Below the pieces are notes generated by a model. The model worked only from the letters and a program-made list of their open reading frames with translations. It had not been told where the DNA came from and searched no databases. A stretch of DNA of 14,070 nt from assembly GCA_034696485.1 (NCBI GenBank), contig JAQIWT010000899.1:1-14070 (forward strand), in the 5' to 3' direction. The translations under genes were made by a program, and so were the position numbers. Positions 1 to 7,947 of the stretch are shown here, in pieces. Position 1 is the first letter of the stretch. Each line of letters starts with the position of its first letter. The DNA comes from Isohypsibius dastychi (Eukaryota > Tardigrada > Eutardigrada > Parachela > Isohypsibiidae).

Positions 1-807
1 AAGTCAACACAGAAGACACAGGACAATATGCACACGACGAATCCCGTTTATAGAGATGGTCTTTTGCAGAAAGATCAGTAGAATTTTCTGGACCAGAAAT
101 CAGGGCTCACAAGAGGCTGGAACAGACAAATCAAGGAAGAGAAGACGGACATTTTTTTAATATCCGGTACCACAATATCCATATGTAATGCGAGTATGAA
201 CTCAGCGTACCTGCCTTCGTCGTGTGCAGGAAGGGGGGACAACATATTATCGCTTTGTGGTATAAAAAATCCCATGTTTTCACTGGGTTTCTCCAAAATT
301 AGGGGCACGGCTTTTCTGATGGATTTTCAGAAAACTTGTTGGGACCCACTTGTAGAGCTTTAAATTCTCTACAAAATATGTCGCCTCACATGAGTGAGGT
401 CAAATCCGAATCGGTCGGAAATAAAATCCAAAGACAATTTTTCCTCTCAAGTCCCTCTAGCTGGTCCCCCCTAGTTTGACACGTGATCCAAGTCACGTGG
501 TCACCTTGGAGGCTTGTTAGCGTAGTGGAACAAGCTCATCAAGACCGGTTCTGCCTGTACAAAAAGCCCTTAGGCGAGACAATAACTGCAGCGACCAGAT
601 CATAGCTGTGATGATCACCATCGTTTTCATTTGCTGCATACTTCTCAAAGGTCCAACATTTTTCTATGATAGTTCCGGAAATGTTTATTTTGTCCGGCAA
701 TTAAATCATCTTTTTCAAAAAAGGGCAGAACTTTAGATGGGTTGTATAAGTAGTCATATAGGGCATTATGTTCATATTTTTGACCTTCAACGTCCGCGAA
801 TTATTGT
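1..807. other. Non-coding or unresolved stretch
   Basis: No protein family is recognised on either strand. A minus-strand frame of 77 codons (75-308) has no ATG-led homology that I can see. Small structures present are a 12-bp inverted repeat (30-41 with 216-227), an E-box pair forming a 7-bp inverted repeat (480-486 and 493-499) and a 7-bp hairpin (512-518 with 529-535). The stretch may hold flanking sequence of the decayed transposon that begins near 820, or introns of an unseen gene. Confidence 0.4.
30..227. repeat. 12-bp inverted repeat pair
   Basis: GCACACGACGAA at 30-41 is exactly complementary to TTCGTCGTGTGC at 216-227, leaving a 174-bp spacer. It may mark a short decayed foldback element or be coincidence. 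No target-site duplication is evident. Confidence 0.35.
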
Positions 808-1352
808 TCACGTATTTTTGTGAAAACTGAAAAAACTCCTCCGCATCACGGAAAACATACAGGTCGGTGCTGGTCGCACGGAGAAAAACGGAGGAATTCT
901 GCTCGCACGGAGTATTTTTTTTTTCGATTTTCTAGGAGAAGGAGCATTAATTTTCTGATGCCAGAGTTTCGGAATCTTAAAAGAGATCATTCTGAATCTG
1001 TCAACCAAGGTGAAATCGTTCCGGGTCCGAGGACGAGGAAACTGAGTCAGTTTACGATCCTCGAAGCAACTCCCCAGATGTTCCCTCATAACTTCGTGAT
1101 CAATCCTTGCTTGTCCTGGGTCTTCTTGATTCTGGAATGCCACTGCCATTGCAATTGCATGGAGTCCACAGTCAAGACCGCGTTGTTTCTGACAGGTCTC
1201 GTAGTACACGTTTATAGACGTGCCTTCTGGCAACTTCATAAGATGTCCAATAAGGCGTTTTGTCTCGGCCGTCAACGCAAACCCTAGCGAGCAGTAAAAA
1301 CGAATTGCGTTGCCCTCTCTCGTCAAAAGTTGCCAGTGATTCGGTTTAAGTA
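808..1352 (-). pseudogene. Ulp1/C48-like cysteine protease domain remnant
   Basis: The minus-strand frame carries the pattern of a C48 (Ulp1/SENP-type) peptidase. An NHW triplet supplies the presumed catalytic His (His codon complementary to 1336-1338). About 85 nt downstream on the minus strand a QxxxLDCGL block gives the oxyanion Gln and nucleophile Cys (Cys codon at 1168-1170). It is followed by an alanine-rich helix and an MREHLxxC...FP segment typical of transposon-linked members. The catalytic Asp expected in a Y-D-S-L/M context appears as Y-C-S-L. The frame is open from about 1352 but does not join the upstream zinc-finger frame: a one-nucleotide shift and stops intervene. The C-terminal tail is basic and reads into the terminal repeats, so it is probably not native protein. 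Members of this family deconjugate ubiquitin-like proteins; this copy is probably dead. Confidence 0.6.
870..912 (-). repeat. Left iteron cluster (CTCCGTGCGAGCAG type)
   Basis: On the minus strand CTCCGTGCGAGCAG is exact at 912-899, followed by the shorter CTCCGT and then CTCCGTGCGAC at 883-873. The same 14-mer occurs in the opposite orientation at 2196-2209. A paired, outward-pointing arrangement of this kind is expected of transposase-binding repeats at the ends of a DNA transposon. Confidence 0.55.
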
Positions 1353-1415
1353 CTGAAGTATTCCGTATGCAGCCAGTTGATTACTGCTGCGTTAATGCGG
1401 GAATCGGAGCCTTAC

Positions 1416-1988
1416 TTGTTTGAGTTCATCCAAGTGTTCCCTCAGACTTTCTCCTTCGGACTTCCCTTTGTTCGATTTTTCATCCATTCTGGTCACTAGA
1501 TTGTGAACGTCTTTGGTCAGAACTGACTTCCGAGTTTGAGAAGCAATAACCTTGGTGATTTGGCTGACCGGCACATGTTTCTTTAGCAAGTTTTTCGCAA
1601 TATCTTCTTCCTTCTCATCGAGTGATCTGTTCTCACGCTCGAGCTTCCAGAAATCTGCGCTAAGGGTATGATTGTGGGCTGTTTCGTCTTGCTCTTTTTT
1701 GACGATGAGAGGTTTGGATTTGATACTCCCAATCACCTTGAAAGACGCGGGACATCCAGTCTCACGTGTCCTTTGGACTGGCCTTTTCCCAGTGCCCTCG
1801 CCAGCTCTTTCGTGGGAGTGGACACAACCGTATTCAATTTCAGAATATCCCGGTGTGGCTGCCAGTTCATGATCGACGGGGAAGCGTTTAGATCTAATTA
1901 CGGTGAACGTTTGAAATGTTCTCCTCTCGAATGCTTTCCGGTATTCTGTGAATACCGCAAACGTCGGAAAAGTCTTTCCGTTCACCAT
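1416..1988 (-). pseudogene. FAR1/ZSWIM-type zinc-finger N-terminus of a MULE protein
   Basis: Reading from ATG at 1988 on the minus strand gives about 190 codons without a stop. The first residues (VNGKTFPTFAVF) match the usual opening of FAR1/ZSWIM-like proteins, where a short beta segment precedes the zinc finger. A Cys-His pair (YGCVHSH), then KRPVQRTRETGCPASFKV, then an HNH triplet (codons within 1668-1676) give the C...C...HNH layout of the WRKY-GCM1-like finger that binds transposon ends. A charged helical region with TKDVHNLV follows. The frame then reaches a consensus splice donor (gtaagg at 1415 going down) after LDELKQ. In complete relatives the MULE transposase would follow; here the Ulp1 remnant comes almost at once. 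A 63-bp intron (1415-1353) is possible, but the reading frames on either side disagree by one nucleotide. Confidence 0.6.
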
Positions 1989-2124
1989 GACGAAAATTTG
2001 GTATTGAGTACGTAGACAAACAGGCAGTTTGGAAAGTACAAATATCAATTACAAATATTTCGGTATTTTGTTACCTGGTGACTGGTGTGCAAAATTCAAT
2101 TTTGAAAAATTTCGTTTTTCAAAA

Positions 2125-2209
2125 TTCCGTGCGAGCAGAAATCTCCGTGCAAGAATCCCGTGCCGGCAGAAAACTCCGTGGAAAACTTGAAAAAACTCCG
2201 TGCGAGCAG
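2125..2209 (+). repeat. Right iteron cluster, five degenerate units
   Basis: Five units beginning with TCCGTG or CCCGTG start near 2125, 2143, 2157, 2174 and 2196, spaced 14-22 bp apart. The first and last contain the near-complete core TCCGTGCGAGCAG. The cluster mirrors the one at 870-912. Short minus-strand frames across it are translations of the repeat, not genes. Confidence 0.55.
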
Positions 2210-3257
2210 CCATTATGAAACATAAAATCCAACTCAAAACCAATGAGACCCATACCATCATTGCTCTACCATAGTAGCGTCTACCACCGCTGTTCCATCA
2301 CATGACTCATCACGCCTGAAAATTGTGTGTTCAAAGCGTACATTGTTGCAGCAATGGGACCACGTTACGTTTGGTCATCGCTGGTTACAGGGGTAACAAA
2401 TGTACTCATGTACGCACATACTCATTCGCTTTTCGCTCATAATCGCCACATTCAATTCAAGAAGCTTTCTCTGGAAACCTGCTCTTGAATCTGATAGTGC
2501 ACAGATTTCCTGACTGATTCTCCAATAGCTGTTGTTATATTCCTGGAAGAGTGACATTTTCTCAGTCCAGTGCTCTTCTCCTGCCCAATCGTTAGAACTT
2601 CCTCCGGTTCTGAGGCATGCGCTCAGCTCGATCAGACATCACTTCAGAATATTGGCACGCAAAGTCTACATGTTCTGGAGCTCGAAATTTCGCCTGATGG
2701 AATTCCGATTAATTTGGAACGCATCCGTCGAAGACGCAGGGCTTTCTTTATTCTTTCCCGTGGGTTATTTATTTCTATTCTACGAGGTCATTGAGAAACA
2801 TCGTGCGATCTGCATTCGCATTGTGACCTTTGGTATCTTTAAGTCAAGAGAGTGGTGGACAGAACCATGTCTTATGTGGTTTTTTTCCGGGGATTATCAC
2901 TTGTGAAGTAGATGGGAAAAAAGTGGACGTTTCCTTCTAATGGGTAATATCCCCAATCTCTCTATCTGCAACACTGATCTCTCCTAATGACTAAACTTTT
3001 TCCAGAAGAAGCTTTTCAGAGATCGGACTGCAGCTCCATCGCTTAACTACAGGTACACCTCCAAGCTCGCGACATTGCTTGAGCAACGGACAGGAAGTGC
3101 TGTCTGACCATTATCGGGGCGCAAACGAAGGAAGTTGGCTTGATGGTGTTTGGCCGTAAATGTACTCTAACAAAACAATTTGGGTTTTTCGGGAGACGCT
3201 GCCTTGTGGTACGACCCATTCAGCTGTTAATAGTAGACGCCTTCTTCCTAATGAGGA
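2210..3257. other. Stretch without a resolved gene
   Basis: No family is recognised. Two frames look somewhat protein-like. One is on the plus strand from about 2570 to 2794, with an acidic-to-basic segment ending in a run of arginines. The other is an ATG-led minus-strand frame of 60 codons at 2375-2557. They overlap little and neither has clear flanking exons. An intron-like acceptor (tttttccag) near 3004 and a donor (acag/gtacac) near 3051 could bound a tiny exon. These could be upstream untranslated exons of the RING gene that follows, but nothing proves it. Confidence 0.3.
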
Positions 3258-3558
3258 ATGAATGCAACGATAAGATGCTCAGTTCAAGAAGACCAAATCC
3301 GGAAATTGACAGGTGAGATCTTCTGTTAACGCTGGTTTGCTTTTGGAGACATGGTTCTGAAGAGTTTAGGATTTGTCATATTTTTTGTCCCGTTTAGCAA
3401 AATTGGACATGGCCGAGTTATCGGAACAGCGAGCAAGGATGGCACTGGCTGTGATTGAGGAGCATGGGATTAAGGCCAATGCTCAAGGTCAACCTCCCTG
3501 TATGATCTGCAGATGTGATGTCAGCACACTCATGTTCAATTCATGTCACCATATTGGG
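3258..3558 (+). CDS. RING-finger protein, 5' exons only (partial)
   Basis: The proposed start is ATG at 3258, with in-frame TAA and TGA just upstream. Exon 1 (3258-3312) ends at the donor gtgag. An 85-bp intron ends in cgtttag, and exon 2 (3398-3558) ends at the strong donor gtaagt. The joined frame is open and gives about 72 residues. First comes a charged helix rich in Glu, Arg and Lys, then a spacer, then CMICRCDVS and NSCHH. This C-x2-C ... C-x0-H pattern matches the first half of a C3HC4 RING, the zinc domain of many E3 ubiquitin ligases. The second half (C-x2-C ... CP-x-C) should lie in the next exon, but none is seen before the GPCR. Either the intron is long and the exon was missed, or the gene is truncated. 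Reading through the donor gives a stop at 3565-3567. Confidence 0.5.
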
Positions 3559-4764
3559 GTAAGTTGAAACGGAATTTTTCCCCCAGGATTCTGTCTGCTA
3601 AAAAATTTGTGAGTGAAGATATAGTTGGTGGAGATTACTGAAATAGATTTATCATCTCTGGAAAAACAGCGCCAAATACTGACGAGTTTACGAAATTGTC
3701 TGTTGGAATTGTGTTTCTGAATGTAGTATTGATGCTTATGACCGAGCAGTTCTATGGGGCGAGTATAAAAGAGTATCGCGTTAGTTTTTATGATCATTTG
3801 CATAATGCATACTGTAGTTTATTAGAACTTTCTCTCAGTCGAATGATGGTCAGAATCTTGACTTTGTTGCTTTGATCAGGGTTTTGATCAGGGTTCCCTA
3901 CGCCAACGTGCACTGTTTTAGTCAAGCAAATAAAGTTCGCGTTAGTTTAAGCAGATTTCCAGGGCAAATCCCGGATCCCCTGATTTCCCGGGGAAGAATT
4001 ATTTTTCACCCGGAACCAAAAAAACTGCCGGGGAAACCGGGTGAAAGTTTAAGGAATTTCTTTTAACCGGGAGAAAACCCGGTTTCCCCGGTTCATCAAA
4101 AACATTGCTGTAGGGTAAGTTACATGAGCTGTTTTTGTTTTTCTTAACCAAATTTCACAAGTATCAATAGCCGAATATCAGCCGAACGCCGACTGGGGCA
4201 ATTGATTTGAAAGATTGCCGGTCAGTGCAAGTGAGGTTAACAACAGAATGTCCACCGAATATTTCTGGTTCATGGTTGAACGACCATTTAAACCCCAGAA
4301 CAAACTTCAATTTTCTACTGAGGCGGTTCAACATAAGCAGTGAGAACAGTTGTGTTGGAGGAGCCTTGAAAATCTTGAAATTTCCTGATATGGAAAGGGC
4401 GCTTCCAAGGGTTATTTAGCAATGAAACACACAAGGTGTGACAGTTCTCCTCAAGATCTTTCTATCTGTGCAAATTTCCGCGATTACACGATGACCTTTT
4501 GTCTTTGGTGAAAAACTGAGAAAACCCTTGATTGATAAAAATGTATCAATCAAAAGACGATACGTATCGACAAGTATACGATAAGTACGATAAGTATACT
4601 TCTCACCTGATGAACTAGCTACGATTTTCTGCACGCTATCGGGTAGATTTCCTTGAGATCTGTCGATCGATATATCAGAAACAACGATAAGTGGACACTG
4701 GGCAGCAGACTTTACGAACAAGATGGCCAACTAATGGGCTTTCCCCCTGCTGGTTTTACTGGTA
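3559..4764. other. Mostly non-coding stretch with foldback repeats
   Basis: No complete gene is seen. It starts as the apparent intron after the RING exon. It contains a short tandem duplication (tttgatcaggg at 3871-3881 and 3883-3893), a CCCGG-rich foldback near 3960-4091 and a run of small TA-rich palindromes at 4558-4601. A minus-strand stretch at 4697-4607 has an acceptor-like end, an open frame and a gtgaga donor, so it could be a 91-bp exon. Nothing adjoining supports it. Confidence 0.35.
3960..4091. repeat. CCCGG-rich foldback element
   Basis: Repeated CCCGG/CCGGG blocks fill the interval. CCGGGGAAACCGGGT at 4028-4042 is perfectly complementary to ACCCGGTTTCCCCGG at 4077-4091, with a 34-nt spacer, so the strand can fold into a 15-bp stem. 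Similar CCGGGGA blocks occur upstream. This resembles a small MITE or a dispersed foldback repeat. Confidence 0.5.
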
Positions 4765-5250
4765 CAGTAAAACCGGTTAAACTGAACATCTAGGGTTCCG
4801 AAAAAGTGTTCGAGATAGACAGGTGTTCGAGATTTACAGTTGGACCCCTAGGGGGTCGACAAACGGTGAAGTGGAGTTCCCGTGAATCTATAGAGGGTTC
4901 CGCTTTATTTTTAACCAAGTGATCACGAGTGGACTGTTCCATCGACTTTCGAGCAATTCGTTTGGATTCTGCGTTCTTTCACTCAATAACTGACTAAAAA
5001 AAATCAAATATAACAATAAAATTCATGTTTCTGATCAAATTTTGCCTAGAAACTGGTGATTGTTCAATCTAACAGGTCGAAATTTGCTAGCCCGTTCAGC
5101 AGAAAGTGTTCAATGTTCAAGATAGACAGGTGTTCGAGATTCGCAGGTTCCCCCCAAGCAAAAAACACTGGTCAAGCGCCGGTTCCCAGACCAGCGTTCA
5201 ACATAGACAGGTGTTCGAGATTCACGGTGTTCAATTTACCGGTTTTACTG
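4765..5250. mobile_element. Tigger/pogo-like MITE, TA-flanked
   Basis: The left end CAGTAAAACCGG (4765-4776) and the right end CCGGTTTTACTG (5239-5250) are inverted copies. The dinucleotide TA lies directly outside each end, at 4763-4764 and 5251-5252, as expected for Tc1/mariner-superfamily insertion. The similarity continues inward for about 25 bp with small differences. Internal motifs of the type GTTCGAGATAGACAGGTGTT recur near 4808, 5118 and 5195. This style is seen in pogo/Tigger derivatives. No transposase frame is present, so the element is non-autonomous. Family assignment rests on end sequence and TA duplication only. Confidence 0.7.
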
Positions 5251-5252
5251 TA

Positions 5253-5852
5253 CTTTACATTCTAACAACCGCATGCGCCGCTGACCTACATCTTCATTGC
5301 AAATTACTGTTTCACGCTGTTGTGATCGGATTAAATGTCGGTATGTTACTAATCTACCATATTGTTTTGTGTTCTCCAAGAACAAGTCAAGGACCTTCGA
5401 GCGAGCTCTGCTCCTCCCCCTTCATCATTAACACAAAGCGACAACAACTGTGCATGACAAACTAGTCCAACACGGTAGCATCTCAAATCCTTGAAGCCTA
5501 GTATAACCATTGCGAATCAAATCAATCAAATAAAGGTCAAATTGCTAGACTGACTGACAGAACCTTGCCGCTGGGTATCAAGCTCTACTTTTTGTTGGTA
5601 CCTGATTCCTTCAGTAATATTTGAAGAAGACAACTGATTTATCTTACCTCCGATCTTTCCTGTTTCTTTTCTTCGGTGTCAGTTTCAGATCACTATCATT
5701 ACAATTCTAATTGGCGATTTGGTCATCAGCCTTAAAATTCTGGCCAACTCGGCCAGTTGAGAAAGAGATTTATTTTATGCCAGGATTTCGAATTTGGGTG
5801 AAACATCATTGTTTCGATTTTCATCTAAAGTGAATATTGCGGCTGATCTGAG
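5253..5852. other. Upstream region of the GPCR gene
   Basis: No coding exon is recognised. An in-frame TGA at 5844-5846 precedes the GPCR start codon, so the interval presumably holds its promoter and 5' untranslated sequence. No convincing TATA box or initiator can be assigned by eye. A splice acceptor-like gtttcag near 5681-5687 leaves open an upstream non-coding exon. Confidence 0.4.
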
Positions 5853-7947
5853 ATGATGAATGGAAGTGAGCATTTGGAGGACCTAGGCTTCGGCTCGCAT
5901 TATCCACTTGAATACCGCATTGTCGCACCTATTATCTTTTTGATTATTTTCCTGTTTGGATTTGTTGGAAATGTCACTTTGATCGTTTGTGTCAAACGTA
6001 CAAAATCACTTCAAACTCCAACCTATTGTTATTTGGTAAGCACTTCTTTTAGACGGCGGATTTGCATTCACTGTTAGACAAATTGGACTGGCTTTTGGAC
6101 TGGTTTCTTTGACACTCTGTCATTAACTGGCATTTCGCTTTCAGTTGTTTAGATGCCAAAGTTCACAAATAATTTACACCGAAATTACAATTACCCCAAG
6201 AGAAAAGTCCCTACTATGTAGCCAAGCTGCAAAAGAAACCAGTAGAATCTGTTTAAAAAACATCACGTTCGGCTGATAGTGTCTGCTGGTTGTAAATCAC
6301 ATCCTAATGTCCGGTCGCTGGCGTCACCGATAGCGCAACCTTCAACACTTTTAGAATTTCTCATCGGACCACGTCTCAACAGATTTTGATTGCACAGTTT
6401 ATGACGTCACCGACATCGATTGTTTGTCGGTGGTCGGTTGTCGAGGTGAGGACTGGTAACCGGTCACTTGTCTTTGTGTTTTAAAGTTCCTTGAAACTCT
6501 TTCGTTACGAGGGAGGCAGGGCTATGAATGAGCGAGTAGCTGTGGTTGGCTGGCGCAAACTCCTCTGAAATCGGCCAGTCTGCCCCCCCCCCCTGTCGTC
6601 AAATGTATGATCATTTGGGGAGCGCAAACCTTAAAAGTACATCGAAATGAATAAAAAAATGGTTCGTCACCAATGCAACATATTGTACATTTCAGGTCTC
6701 ATTGGCGTACGCCGATCTCATTGTTTTATGGGCAATACCGGGATGTATAATTGCCGATCAGATTGGAGTCAATTGGATATTTGGTCAAGTCGGTTGCTCC
6801 ATAATAGTGTTCCAGAATTTTTTGGGGATCAACGCCGGGAGCCTGAGGTATGACTCGGAACACTTCAGTAGAATTGTCAGATTAAAAATAATTATTATAG
6901 CTTGTTGGCGTACACTTTTGAACGATACATAGCGGTCGTGCATCCATTCTTAAAGCAGAAATTCTGCACTGTCGTGAGGCCAAACAAGATTGTCCTGGGA
7001 GTGTGGTTCTTCGCCATCGCATACTGTCTACCCTGGTGAGACCAGATGTTGGAAGAAACAGAACCTGATGCAAATATTATTCTGATAGGCTGGGCCTGAC
7101 ACAGATTCGTGAAGACGAAGATGACCCACAAATCAAGACCTGCGAACTGCGACTGTCTCCAAACCAATACAAAATCATCTTTGTATCAGACCTTATTACT
7201 TTCTATCTGATCCCTCTTATCTTCGCTGCTTTCGCTACTTGGAGGATTATCCCCAAACTGAGACAGGAAGGAAATCACTCAGTGTTTAGAAGTTGCGATT
7301 CAAGCATCATCTCGAAGAGTAGCGTTGGTTCAAGGAGCTCGCAGAATAACGATCCGGCAGTTGTGAGTACCAGCTGTTCGCAGGTTGGTAGAGGCCGAAC
7401 TGTTCGCATCTTCAAACAGGCTCCAACACAGCGCAGCTTGAATGCAAGAAGAAGGGTGAGAGTTGCCCTGAGTTTACGATCAACGTAATCCAAACTTCAG
7501 ATCTGTCTGATTTTCCAATTTTTTCCTTTGAAGTTTTGAATTTGTGGTTATCTGATGTCATATCCAATTCAGAGCGACACGAAAACGAGCTGACTTTTCT
7601 GCTTTTAAATTTTGCGACGCATTTGACAGGCTCTTCATCTTCTATTGGCGGTCGTCGTCGTCTTCGTAATCTGTAGGCTCCCATATCGAGCCATCATGAT
7701 ACACAACGTGTTTACTGAAGCCGACCCTTGGAGGGACGTGTGGTTCATGCTTTTCGCCAAATCGCTCGTTTTCATCAACTCGGCAGTAAGACCAATGTTG
7801 CCGCGATGACAATAATTTTTGTTTCTTGAGAAGATACTGTTGTTTCAGGTCAACCCGATGATGTACAGCTATATGAACAAATCTCTTCGGGTCGCTGTCT
7901 GTAAATTATTTGCCCTCCGAGAAATCTGCTCGAAAGTTTCTCTTTAA
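5853..7947 (+). CDS. TRH/EFLGamide-receptor-like class A GPCR
   Basis: Six exons join in frame (5853-6035, 6696-6847, 6901-7035, 7089-7455, 7630-7785, 7849-7947) to give 363 residues. All introns are GT-AG; one is 660 bp and the others 53-174 bp. Seven membrane segments are readable. Landmarks are N40 in TM1, SLAYAD (D68) in TM2, C95 at the TM3 top, ERY at 119-121, W147 in TM4, C175 in loop 2, P199 in TM5, P297 in TM6 and NPMMY at 333-337. The TM3 block FLGINAGS resembles the vertebrate thyrotropin-releasing-hormone receptor. N107, Y298 and K323 align with its ligand contacts N110, Y282 and R306, while F103 replaces Y106. The start at 5853 follows an in-frame stop; ATG at 5856 is an alternative. 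N3 is an N-glycosylation site and loop 3 is long and serine-rich. The product probably binds a small amidated peptide at the plasma membrane and couples to Gq, by family knowledge. Oddity: R295 replaces the TM6 toggle Trp. Confidence 0.88.
6402..6409. promoter_or_regulatory. Consensus CRE palindrome in GPCR intron 1
   Basis: TGACGTCA is a full CREB/ATF-type palindrome inside the 660-bp first intron. A single 8-mer can occur by chance, so a regulatory role is only a suggestion. Confidence 0.2.

Larger units (their letters stand above)
820..2209 (-). mobile_element. Decayed MULE-like DNA transposon remnant
   Basis: This span joins a FAR1/ZSWIM-type zinc-finger reading frame and an Ulp1-like protease frame, both on the minus strand. 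On each side is a cluster of CTCCGTGCGAGCAG-type repeats. These read on the plus strand at 2125-2209 and on the minus strand at 870-912, so they form subterminal inverted repeats. Mutator-like elements are known to pair a FAR1-like zinc finger, a MULE transposase and a SWIM finger, and some carry an Ulp1 protease. Here the transposase and SWIM parts are absent, and only about 60 bp separates the two frames. Exact ends and target-site duplication could not be placed, so the limits are approximate. Confidence 0.55.

Noticed and set aside
820-1287. Plus-strand frame of 155 codons
   Set aside because: It lies opposite the Ulp1-like domain and shows no domain of its own; the minus-strand reading has the recognisable protease motifs.
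1668-2015. Plus-strand frames over the zinc-finger region
   Set aside because: They are antisense shadows of the FAR1-type frame.
2049-2261. Minus-strand frame of 70 codons
   Set aside because: It is mostly a translation of the CTCCGTGC repeat cluster.
4607-4697. Possible 91-bp minus-strand exon
   Set aside because: It has an acceptor-like and a donor-like end and an open frame, but no recognised domain and no partner exons.
6647-6853. 68-codon frame overlapping GPCR exon 2
   Set aside because: It is in another frame than the conserved TM2-TM3 sequence and starts inside the intron.
6882-7167. Minus-strand frames opposite GPCR exons 3-4
   Set aside because: Antisense shadows without domains.
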